From Methanospirillum lacunae (GTDB lineage: Archaea; Halobacteriota; Methanomicrobia; Methanomicrobiales; Methanospirillaceae), in the NCBI RefSeq assembly GCF_046195335.1, contig NZ_CP176093.1: DNA of 64,000 nt; one strand, written 5' to 3'. The notes beneath the pieces were generated by a model. It searched no databases. It was given only the letters and a program-made list of their open reading frames with translations, and was not told the origin of the DNA. Both the position numbers and the translations under genes were made by a program. Positions 1 through 7,304 of this stretch are shown one piece after another (position 1 is the first letter of the stretch; every line of letters starts with the position of its first letter).

Positions 1-194
1 GGTACCTGGCAAAAAGATCTTTTGTTACCAGATTTACAGTCCGATCGGTTGTTTGGGCCGATAGTATGGTTGCTATAAGGATCTGATATGGATTTTCAAA
101 ATGAAGGAACTCATCTTCTGAAGAAGTGAGATCATACTCTGTTGAAAGAAGACGATAAATCGTGCAAGGCACAGAAGAACTCATAAAACAGATA
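1..194. other. No gene recognised at left edge
   Basis: I see no convincing coding frame or RNA gene between the window edge and the tRNA. It may be intergenic DNA or the non-coding end of an upstream transcription unit lying outside the window. Confidence 0.4.
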
Positions 195-269
195 TGGGGT
201 AACGCAGATTTGAACTGCGGTCAAAGCGTCCCAAACGCTCTAGGATGGACCAGGCTACCCTATTACCCC
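195..269 (-). tRNA. tRNA-Pro (anticodon TGG)
   Basis: The minus strand folds into a complete cloverleaf. A 7-bp acceptor stem pairs GGGGTAA with TTACCCC, followed by one discriminator A. The anticodon loop is TTTGGGA, giving anticodon TGG (plus-strand bases 231-233). The T-arm has a 5-bp stem closing a TTCAAAT loop. No intron is visible and CCA is not encoded. It would read CCN proline codons. It lies upstream of the UMP kinase gene on the same strand relative to its own transcription. Confidence 0.93.
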
Positions 270-314
270 GTGCGCTACTAATGTTAGCACACTATTCATT
301 TAAGCGTTGTGGTA

Positions 315-1019
315 TCAGAGAGGCAACGGGCTCAAACCCTCTCTGCTAACTACAGTTCCCCTACATATTCCACTCTCAACAGCAGTGAGAAGCGCTGTAG
401 GATCTCTTCCATCAAGCACGATCAACGGGATACCGCATCGCTCAACCATCTTTACTGCAACTACATCCATAACCGTATTCATCCCGGCTGCAGACTGTTG
501 ATGGATCACGATCTCTAGAAGTCGGGAGGGGGTGATCATCCCATATCGTTCGGCTGAAGGATCGGTTCGTGGGTCTGCAGAGTAAATGCCATCAACCGAA
601 GTGAGATTAAAGAATACAGACGCACGTGAGCGCTCGGCCAGGACCGCAGCAACAGCATCAGTGGTCTGACCCGGAGTGACACCACCCATGACAACTATCT
701 TTCCTGACTCAGCTGCGGCAAGAGCTTCAGTATGATTTTCAACTACCTTTGGCCATGCAGAATCTTTCAGTGCCTGAACTAGTAAAGTGGCATTTAGCCG
801 GGTAACGAGAATTCCAAGTTCATCTGCAGAAGCATCATCAACATCCAGGGATCGTGCTACACTAATATAGCGCCGGGCCTCACCGCCGCCACCCACCACC
901 ACAAAAAGACGATGAATTGAAGCAATTTTCTCAAGAACAGGGATATAGGGTTTAATATTAGGTGAATCGAGTCCTGGCATGAGGATCGACCCACCCAGAG
1001 AAAGAACAATGGTGGACAT
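315..1019 (-). CDS. pyrH: UMP kinase, archaeal type
   Basis: This 234-residue protein of the amino-acid kinase superfamily phosphorylates UMP to UDP with ATP in pyrimidine nucleotide synthesis in the cytoplasm. The N-terminus carries the nucleotide/phosphate-binding LSLGGS loop (residues 6-11) and a glycine-rich VVVGGGGEARR segment near residue 40. Further on are the MGGVTPGQTTDA segment and a VDGIYSADPR segment typical of this superfamily. The length matches archaeal PyrH (about 225-235). The ATG at 1019 is preceded by a short AGGT. It is transcribed toward the tRNA, away from the radical SAM gene. Confidence 0.9.
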   Translation of the reverse strand: MSTIVLSLGGSILMPGLDSPNIKPYIPVLEKIASIHRLFVVVGGGGEARRYISVARSLDVDDASADELGILVTRLNATLLVQALKDSAWPKVVENHTEALAAAESGKIVVMGGVTPGQTTDAVAAVLAERSRASVFFNLTSVDGIYSADPRTDPSAERYGMITPSRLLEIVIHQQSAAGMNTVMDVVAVKMVERCGIPLIVLDGRDPTALLTAVESGICRGTVVSREGLSPLPL

Positions 1020-1137
1020 TTAACCTGATATGTTTCATGAAAAGGGGGATATAGGTTGTCGTCAGAATTAATGGCTGATATCAATCATCAGGACATCATA
1101 AAAAATTCAACATAACCAAATTCTGGTGGGAGACCGT

Positions 1138-2163
1138 ATGAATGAATCAAATTTCAAGGGGAAAGAAGCACTCCAGTATGAGGCAGGTTCAGGCAACTCT
1201 GTGATCTGTTCGCTCTGCAACCACCGGTGCCACATCAAGGATCAGAAGTTTGGAAAATGCGGAGTCAGAGAAAACCAGGGAGGGAGGCTTTTCGCCAGGA
1301 CCTATGCCCGGGTCTCGGCTGAAGCAATTGATCCCATTGAAAAGAAACCTCTTAATCATTTTTTACCAGGTACCTACTCGTACTCCCTCGGGAGTATCGG
1401 GTGTAACTTTTCATGCTCCCACTGCCAGAACTGGCACATCTCCCAACCAGACCACATTGAAAGGATGCTTCAGATGATTCCTCCAGAAGAAGCAGTGAAA
1501 AGGGCCCGGTCGCACAACTGCGCATCTATTTCATGGACATACAATGAACCAACATTATGGTATGAATACACCAGGGATATTGGAGCCCTGGCTCACCATG
1601 AAAACCTGAAGACGATCTATGTAACCAATGGATACATGACAGAAGATGCACTGAATAATCTCGCTCCGGTCCTTGATGCATGGCGGGTGGATCTCAAATC
1701 ATTTTCTGAGAAATTCTACCAGACCATCTGCAAGGCTCATCTTCAGCCTGTCCTTGATACAACTTTAAGGGCAAAAGAACTCGGCTTACACATTGAGACA
1801 GTAACACTTATCATACCGGGTCTGAATGATAGCATGGAGGAGATGGGAAAACTAATCGACTGGGTAATCACCAACCTTGGGCCTGATACCCCGATGCACT
1901 TTACCCGGTTCCACCCAGACTTTCACATGACAGAGAGATCTGCAACACCGATTAAAACACTTGAGAAGATCTACGAACTTGCCAGGAATAAAGGACTTAT
2001 GTATCCATATCTCGGAAATGTGGGTGGACACAAATATGAGCACACATACTGCCCTAAATGTGGTAAGATTGTCATTAACAGGGAAGGGTACTCAGTCAAT
2101 ACTGATAATCTGGATAAAGCCCGATGTGCGAATTGTAATGAACCGATCCATATTGTTGCATAA
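1138..2163 (+). CDS. amrS: AmmeMemoRadiSam system radical SAM enzyme
   Basis: This 341-residue radical SAM protein is of the AmrS type. In archaea it occurs with the AMMECR1 and Memo partners; its substrate is not settled. The radical SAM cluster is C-N-F-S-C-S-H-C (CX3CX2C) near residue 90, within GSIGCNFSCSHCQNW. The N-terminus has a CSLCNHRC cysteine cluster and the C-terminus a CPKCG/CANC pair, both typical of this family. I chose the ATG at 1138, with GGTGGGAG just upstream, over an in-frame GTG at 1126. The next gene begins 2 bp after its stop, so the two are probably cotranscribed. AMMECR1 and Memo genes are not in this window. Confidence 0.87.
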   Translation: MNESNFKGKEALQYEAGSGNSVICSLCNHRCHIKDQKFGKCGVRENQGGRLFARTYARVSAEAIDPIEKKPLNHFLPGTYSYSLGSIGCNFSCSHCQNWHISQPDHIERMLQMIPPEEAVKRARSHNCASISWTYNEPTLWYEYTRDIGALAHHENLKTIYVTNGYMTEDALNNLAPVLDAWRVDLKSFSEKFYQTICKAHLQPVLDTTLRAKELGLHIETVTLIIPGLNDSMEEMGKLIDWVITNLGPDTPMHFTRFHPDFHMTERSATPIKTLEKIYELARNKGLMYPYLGNVGGHKYEHTYCPKCGKIVINREGYSVNTDNLDKARCANCNEPIHIVA

Positions 2164-2165
2164 AG

Positions 2166-2696
2166 ATGCCAGATAGATTATCTGAATCACGGTTTATCTG
2201 TGACCGCATGTTTGGAGCACTCTGTAGATTTCTGCGTCTTTTAGGATATGACACACTGAATGCAAATGATCTGACCCCGGGAAATCCTAAAGAAGACTCA
2301 ATTCTGCTTATAATCGCTAAGAAAGAAGATAGAATTCTTCTTACAAGGGATGCTGAACTAGCAAGACGGGATCCTAATCGGGTATTCTATCTTGTAAGTG
2401 AACGACTTGAGGACCAAATCCGAACATTGATCATTGCCGGATATATCAAACCTAATCTCAGGCTTACACGGTGTTCACTATGCAATCACCTTCTGGCACC
2501 GGCATCAGACGAGGCTCTATCAGAGTTCTTAAGAGAAAATCCATCGATAATTTTTAATTCTTCTCCTGATGAAGAAAAAATAACATGGTGCAGGAATTGT
2601 AGAAAAATATACTGGGAAGGATCACATACAAGAAAAATGAGAGAACAAATCCATCAAATCTATCTTTTAGGTGAGGAAGGAAGAACCAGTGCATGA
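2166..2696 (+). CDS. Mut7-C RNase-domain protein (DUF82-like)
   Basis: This 176-residue protein begins with a PIN-like Mut7-C domain. The pattern FICDRMFGALCRFLRLLGYDT near residue 10, followed by LLTRDAELARR, matches archaeal Mut7-C proteins. The C-terminal third has a zinc-ribbon pair (CSLCNHLL and WCRNCRKIYW) also usual for the family. Family members are thought to act on RNA, but the substrate is not known here. It is likely translated from the amrS transcript (2-bp spacing). Its last 37 bases overlap the 3' end of the convergent HTH gene. Confidence 0.78.
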   Translation: MPDRLSESRFICDRMFGALCRFLRLLGYDTLNANDLTPGNPKEDSILLIIAKKEDRILLTRDAELARRDPNRVFYLVSERLEDQIRTLIIAGYIKPNLRLTRCSLCNHLLAPASDEALSEFLRENPSIIFNSSPDEEKITWCRNCRKIYWEGSHTRKMREQIHQIYLLGEEGRTSA

Positions 2697-3121
2697 GATT
2701 CTTTTAAACCATTAACAGAACCAGGCAAACCCATCATAGAATCGATCTCTGATGCCACTTTCTCCAGGTCATCAAAAATCCGGTCTGCATCCTTCCTTAG
2801 TTCCTGAACAGATTCCTTCATACTTCTCCCCCGAAGATGAATGAGTCTTCTATTCCGATAAATAACTCCCGAACGAGATAGATTTCTGATGTGATGATTT
2901 ACCCGACCTGTAGTAATACCAAGAAGATCTGCTAACTGTTCAGATGCGATGCCTTCCTTTTTAGAAGACTCTTTAAGAAGACTCAACACTATTCGAATCG
3001 ACAAATCTTCAATATCACGTCCGGATGAGAGACCAAGGGTGTCACAAAGCCAGTAGGCGTCATCGATCAAATCTTTACGATCCGGCTTTGGCAGATATTG
3101 AAGGACTAATCGCTGATGCAT
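2660..3121 (-). CDS. ArsR/MarR-like HTH transcriptional regulator
   Basis: This protein of about 153 residues has a central winged-helix motif: ASEQLADLLGITTGRVNHHIRNLSRSG, then a YRNRRLIHLRGR wing. A helical C-terminal tail (residues about 100-140) could dimerise. I chose the ATG at 3121, which has GGAG about 10 bases upstream; a GTG at 3139 would add six residues. It is divergent from groES-groEL. Two TGATATCA palindromes lie between the two genes, so by inference it may regulate itself and the chaperonin genes. No ligand-binding domain is recognisable. The 3' end overlaps the Mut7-C gene. Confidence 0.72.
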   Translation of the reverse strand: MHQRLVLQYLPKPDRKDLIDDAYWLCDTLGLSSGRDIEDLSIRIVLSLLKESSKKEGIASEQLADLLGITTGRVNHHIRNLSRSGVIYRNRRLIHLRGRSMKESVQELRKDADRIFDDLEKVASEIDSMMGLPGSVNGLKESHALVLPSSPKR

Positions 3122-3156
3122 GAATCTTAATCTCCACAAAGTATCTTCGATCGATA

Positions 3157-3184
3157 TGATATCAATTTTATTGAGATGATATCA
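3157..3184. promoter_or_regulatory. Two TGATATCA palindromes, 20 bp apart
   Basis: The perfect 8-bp palindrome TGATATCA occurs at 3157-3164 and again at 3177-3184. The centre-to-centre distance is exactly 20 bp, about two helical turns, in the divergent gap between the HTH gene and groES. This arrangement fits cooperative binding of two regulator dimers on one DNA face. The identity of the binding protein is inference. Confidence 0.55.
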
Positions 3185-3198
3185 GATACCAAACGAGA

Positions 3199-3207
3199 GT
3201 TTATATA
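3199..3207 (+). promoter_or_regulatory. TATA box of groES-groEL
   Basis: The sequence TTTATATAG is a good archaeal TATA element. It sits about 55 bases before the groES start codon and just downstream of the TGATATCA pair. It would place transcription start near 3225-3232, within or beside the GTAATAATCA repeats. Confidence 0.5.
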
Positions 3208-3210
3208 GAA

Positions 3211-3240
3211 GTAATAATCAACATCTAATTGTAATAATCA
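3211..3240 (+). repeat. Direct repeat GTAATAATCA x2, 20-bp period
   Basis: GTAATAATCA occurs at 3211-3220 and 3231-3240, again with a 20-bp period. It lies between the TATA box and the groES ribosome-binding site, around the expected start of transcription. A protein bound here could block RNA polymerase, so it is a plausible second operator or heat-shock element. Confidence 0.5.
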
Positions 3241-3256
3241 TTTGAAGGAGATTAGT

Positions 3257-3529
3257 ATGTCGATTACACCTATCGGACCACGGGTTTTAATCAAGCCCTA
3301 CAAACAGGAAGAAAAGACCAAGGGTGGCATCTATATCCCTGAATCAGCAAAGGAAAAAAAGAAGCAGGGAGATGTCATATCAGTTGGCACCTTTGAAGAT
3401 GGAAAACCCCTGCCACTCAAAGCTGGTGACAAGGTTATCTATGGCGGATACAGCCAGGAAGAAGTTGAATTTGATAAAGAAGACTATATTATTGTCGAGT
3501 TCAAGAATATCGTTGCAAAATTTGACTGA
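3257..3529 (+). CDS. groES: Co-chaperonin GroES (Hsp10)
   Basis: This 90-residue group I co-chaperonin caps the GroEL ring during ATP-driven folding of cytosolic proteins. The N-terminal PIGPRVLIKP, the mobile-loop region KTKGGIYIPESA, and the C-terminal DYIIVEFKNIVAKF strand are clear. The ATG at 3257 has AAGGAG seven bases upstream; an in-frame TTG at 3242 includes that site and is unlikely. groEL follows after 12 bp. Group I chaperonins in an archaeon point to past acquisition from bacteria, as known in other mesophilic methanogens. Confidence 0.95.
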   Translation: MSITPIGPRVLIKPYKQEEKTKGGIYIPESAKEKKKQGDVISVGTFEDGKPLPLKAGDKVIYGGYSQEEVEFDKEDYIIVEFKNIVAKFD

Positions 3530-3541
3530 GGAGTAATACAC

Positions 3542-5152
3542 ATGGCAACCAAACAAATAATGTTCAGTGAGAACGCCCGTCATGCACTGCTTGAGGGTGT
3601 CAACAAGGTCGCAAATACCGTTAAGATCACACTAGGCCCAAAGGGTCGCAACGTCGTTCTTGACAAACCAGCCGGCCCTGTTGTTACCAACGATGGTGTT
3701 ACCATCGCCAAGGAGATCGAACTGAAAGACAAGTTCGAGAATATGGGTGCCAAGCTGATTAAGGAAGTCGCCTCCAAGACTCAGGACACTACCGGAGATG
3801 GAACAACCACTGCAACTGTTCTTGCCCAGGCGATGATCACCGAGGGTATCAAGAATATTACAGCAGGGGCTAACCCAATCGAGATCAAGAAGGGTATCGA
3901 CCGGGCAGTTGAAACTGTTGTAACAGACCTCAAGAGCAAGACAATTGAGGTTAAGGATAAGGACACCATCAAGCGTATCGCTGTCATCTCTGCAAACAAT
4001 GACGAGGAGATTGGTGGACTGATCTCTGATGCAATGGAAAAAGTTGGATATAATGGAGTCATCACGGTTGAGAACTCCAAGACTCTTGAGACCAACCTTG
4101 AGCATGTCGAAGGTATGCAGTTTGACCGCGGTTACATCTCACCCTACATGGTCACCGACCAGGAGCGTCGGGTTGTTGAGTTCGATGAACCACTGATCCT
4201 CTTGACAGACAAGAAGATTAGCAGTGTTAAAATGCTGGTCCCGGTTCTTGAGATGGTAGCATCAACAGGTAAGCCACTGCTCATCATCGCTGATGATATT
4301 GACGGAGAAGCACAGACTGCACTCATTCTGAATATTATCCGTGGTGCAATCAAGGTATGTGGAGTCAAGGCTCCAGAGTTTGGAGATGTTAGAAAGGAGA
4401 TGCTTGAAGATCTCGCCATCCTCACCGGTGCAACTGTAATTTCTGAAACCAGAAACCTGAACATCGAAGATGTCACCATGGACATGCTCGGACAGGCACG
4501 TGCTATCAAGGTGGACCAGGACAAGACAACTGTTGTCGGTGGAAAGGGCAAGAAGAGTGATATCGAAGGCCGCAAGAAACTGATCGAGTCACAGCTGAAC
4601 GTAGCAGAGAAGAAATACGATAAGACCACCCTTCAGAACAGACTTGCCAAGCTCGGTGGTGGTGTTGCTGTCATTAAGGCAGGAGCAGCAACCGAGACAG
4701 AGGTCAAAGAGAAGAAGATGCGTATCGACGACGCATTGAATGCAACCAAGGCAGCTGTGGAAGAAGGATACGTCCCAGGAGGCGGTGTCACACTCTTCCG
4801 TGCAGCTAAGTCACTTGATGCCCTCAAGATCGAGGACGAACAGATGATCGGAGTAAACATCGTCAGACGCTCACTTGAAGAACCACTCCGCCAGATTGCC
4901 AGCAACGCAGGCCGTGAAGGTGCAGAAGTGATCTCAACGATTAAGGCAAACAAGAGTGAGTCATTCGGGTACAACGCCAAGAAAGATGTCTATGAAGACC
5001 TTCTTGCAGCTGGTGTGCTTGACCCAACAAAGGTTGTAAGGTCAGGTCTTCAGAATGCTGCCTCAATTGCAGGTATGCTTCTTACCACTGAAGCCGTTGT
5101 CGCAGAATTCGATGATGAGAAGGACAAAATGTCCAACGCAATCATCATCTAA
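3542..5152 (+). CDS. groEL: Chaperonin GroEL (Hsp60)
   Basis: This 536-residue group I chaperonin forms ATP-driven folding chambers with GroES in the cytosol. Visible marks are the ATP-binding DGTTTATVLAQ motif near residue 85, the apical-domain GMQFDRGYISPYM stretch, and the equatorial EEGYVPGGGVTL segment. The tail ends SNAIII and lacks the GGM repeats of many bacterial GroELs. It is not a thermosome: it aligns throughout with the bacterial group. It follows groES by 12 bp with GAGG in the gap, so the two form an operon. Confidence 0.97.
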   Translation: MATKQIMFSENARHALLEGVNKVANTVKITLGPKGRNVVLDKPAGPVVTNDGVTIAKEIELKDKFENMGAKLIKEVASKTQDTTGDGTTTATVLAQAMITEGIKNITAGANPIEIKKGIDRAVETVVTDLKSKTIEVKDKDTIKRIAVISANNDEEIGGLISDAMEKVGYNGVITVENSKTLETNLEHVEGMQFDRGYISPYMVTDQERRVVEFDEPLILLTDKKISSVKMLVPVLEMVASTGKPLLIIADDIDGEAQTALILNIIRGAIKVCGVKAPEFGDVRKEMLEDLAILTGATVISETRNLNIEDVTMDMLGQARAIKVDQDKTTVVGGKGKKSDIEGRKKLIESQLNVAEKKYDKTTLQNRLAKLGGGVAVIKAGAATETEVKEKKMRIDDALNATKAAVEEGYVPGGGVTLFRAAKSLDALKIEDEQMIGVNIVRRSLEEPLRQIASNAGREGAEVISTIKANKSESFGYNAKKDVYEDLLAAGVLDPTKVVRSGLQNAASIAGMLLTTEAVVAEFDDEKDKMSNAIII

Positions 5153-5161
5153 TCTTTTTTT
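5153..5161 (+). terminator. T-run after groEL
   Basis: Seven consecutive T residues (5155-5161) directly follow the groEL stop codon. Poly-T tracts commonly end archaeal transcripts. No hairpin is obvious. Confidence 0.45.
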
Positions 5162-5378
5162 ACGATATTCGCTTTTTCTGCATGTCCTTTACTGAGTTCA
5201 GGTACATAACAAGAAAAACAAGAGATATACTGAAGCAGAGTACAGCTCCGATTATCAGTTTCCATTTTAGATCAGCTGCTGTATCACCACTCAGTGCAGT
5301 ACCGATAAAGACAAGTCCTATCACCAGAGATCCTGCAATTTCCGAGGCATACAGAAATCGTTCCCCGAGGGCAACCAT
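5160..5378 (-). CDS. Small two-helix membrane protein
   Basis: This 72-residue hypothetical protein has two predicted membrane helices, about residues 12-30 (SEIAGSLVIGLVFIGTAL region) and 40-60 (KLIIGAVLCFSISLVFLV region). A short basic tail, KKRIS, follows. The ATG at 5378 has AGGAG about 12 bases upstream. It is convergent with groEL. I do not recognise a family and cannot assign a function. Confidence 0.55.
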   Translation of the reverse strand: MVALGERFLYASEIAGSLVIGLVFIGTALSGDTAADLKWKLIIGAVLCFSISLVFLVMYLNSVKDMQKKRIS

Positions 5379-5422
5379 TGCTCTTGTGTTCTCCTGCTAC
5401 CGGTAATAGCTTTTCTGTTTTA

Positions 5423-7246
5423 TCAGACAGGATGGTAGATGGCTCCAGCATTCATGTAAACCCAATATGCTGAAAAGGGCGAAAGCATTCGCGAGTCAGA
5501 GTGAGAGCCATTAGCTCCGGGAATTATCGCAGGATCATAATTCTGTTTAGTGCTGTTATACTGAAGGAGTGAGACCCAGTTCTTTGATATTGGAGAAAGG
5601 GCATCTTTCGCAGTCATGGGAGACATGTTTGGCAGTCCCACCAGATTCCATCCGCAACTCATATTAAGTTCATGTGCTTTGGTTCGGTTATCCAGGACCA
5701 GCGGCAGCGAACTCTGCCTATCTGAGTAAAGTAGGAATCCTTCAAGAGGAGTCAGGTTGGTCTGCTTTTCTACTGCGACCCAGTCCTGGTCGACGGCATT
5801 ATATTTCCATATTGTATGCCCGTCGGTATTGATACCCTGAAAGAGATCACCACCAGTCTTGCCTGAAGCAGGAAATGATGGAACTGATACAAAATTCCAA
5901 CCAGGACTCAAATTTATCCCAATAATTCCTTTTCCAAAAGAACCACTGCGTTTGATCTGATCCAATCCGGATGATAGATTTAGTGAATATGAGCTTTGCA
6001 CATTCGTATGCTGTTTTTCTGCTTCAGCGACAGCAACACCGGCATCAAGAAGACCATACCCATAGTAAATATCCCGCCCCGTCCTTCCAAGATCATGAGA
6101 TGTTGATTCAAGGATTGATCTGATCTCATCTTTGTTTAAATCCGGATTAACACTAGATATCAGGGCTGCTGCCCCGGTAACGAGTGCTGTGGACGGGCTT
6201 GTTCCTGTACCTGTTCTCATTGTATTGTCTGGCCACACAGAGAGAACACCCTCTCCCGGGGCTACGAGATCAACAAAGATACCATAATTAGAGTAATAGG
6301 AGAGTCCATCAGTTTTTGCTGTTGAACCAACAGAGATAACGCCATCATAATCTGAAGGATAATGTCCTTCGTTGGATGCCTCATTACCTGCAGGTGCAAT
6401 GAGAAGAGAACCTTTGCTTAATGCATAGGATATCGCTGCCTCTTCAGCTGGACACTGTCCTGATCCTCCATATCCCATTAAAATTATCTTGGCACCGTTA
6501 TCTGCAGCATGTTGAATTGCTACAGCTGAACGGGAGGCATAGATACCCGTAGCATTGGTACCGACCCTCTCAGGAATGATAGTGAGATTTCTTTCTGTAG
6601 AAGAATTCTGGTCACCATTCACAATAGCACATACGATTCCAGCGAGATATGTTCCATGCCCATCAACATCCTGCATTATTGTGCTGTTATCAACCCAGTC
6701 AAATCCATGCTGGTTAATAAACGGTTTCAGTTCAGGATGAGATGAGTCTACTCCTGTATCGATAATTGCAATTGAAACCGGACTTGAAAGCCCGGGCTTG
6801 AGAAGGGTCCATGCCTGAGGGAAATCTGTCCGGTTGAAAGCCCATTGCTCAGAAATGCTCACATTGGATACAGGGGTACTAGAAAAAAAATCTGGAATCC
6901 GGATAGGATCCGGTTCAATATTGTTAATTCCTGATATTTTGAGAAGTTCATTCTGGTAGAAAGACGAATTGTTCACAGGTATTTCTACTACAAGAAAATT
7001 CAACTGTGGCGCACGAAGAACAACAGTACAATTTTCAGATACTGCAGAATTATTTAATGAGGAGAGGTTTATCGGGGACGGCACACCAGCTGCTGTATAG
7101 AGGATGACCCGTTCGGTCTCTTCTGGGTTGATCTGGTCAGCAATAACCAGAGGAATCAACCAACAGATGAGCAGAGATATTATCAGAACGATACCGCTTA
7201 CGCTATATCGCCTGCAGTATGTTTCATAAGACCCCACTATGAACAA
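5423..7246 (-). CDS. Secreted subtilisin-like serine protease (S8)
   Basis: This protein of about 607 residues has an N-terminal hydrophobic signal segment, a propeptide-like region and an S8 catalytic domain. The triad is visible: Asp in AIIDTGVDSSHPE, His in DVDGHGTYLAG and Ser in TGTSPSTALVTGAAA. The oxyanion region APAGNEAS is also present. The C-terminal ~190 residues hold two copies of a GWN(F/L)V..P module, also found at the end of the upstream protease. No in-frame ATG is available; the start is the TTG at 7246 or the GTG at 7237. It lies 58 bp after the other protease gene and is probably cotranscribed with it. Many N-x-S/T sites fit an extracellular glycoprotein. Confidence 0.85.
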   Translation of the reverse strand: MFIVGSYETYCRRYSVSGIVLIISLLICWLIPLVIADQINPEETERVILYTAAGVPSPINLSSLNNSAVSENCTVVLRAPQLNFLVVEIPVNNSSFYQNELLKISGINNIEPDPIRIPDFFSSTPVSNVSISEQWAFNRTDFPQAWTLLKPGLSSPVSIAIIDTGVDSSHPELKPFINQHGFDWVDNSTIMQDVDGHGTYLAGIVCAIVNGDQNSSTERNLTIIPERVGTNATGIYASRSAVAIQHAADNGAKIILMGYGGSGQCPAEEAAISYALSKGSLLIAPAGNEASNEGHYPSDYDGVISVGSTAKTDGLSYYSNYGIFVDLVAPGEGVLSVWPDNTMRTGTGTSPSTALVTGAAALISSVNPDLNKDEIRSILESTSHDLGRTGRDIYYGYGLLDAGVAVAEAEKQHTNVQSSYSLNLSSGLDQIKRSGSFGKGIIGINLSPGWNFVSVPSFPASGKTGGDLFQGINTDGHTIWKYNAVDQDWVAVEKQTNLTPLEGFLLYSDRQSSLPLVLDNRTKAHELNMSCGWNLVGLPNMSPMTAKDALSPISKNWVSLLQYNSTKQNYDPAIIPGANGSHSDSRMLSPFSAYWVYMNAGAIYHPV

Positions 7247-7304
7247 CCCAGGTACTCTGAATTCGACATGGAGACAAATAAGTCCTCCCGTTCGATCCTG
7301 GTAA

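Noticed and set aside
3542..5152. Thermosome (group II chaperonin) reading of the chaperonin gene
   Set aside because: The sequence aligns with bacterial GroEL throughout and has a GroES partner.
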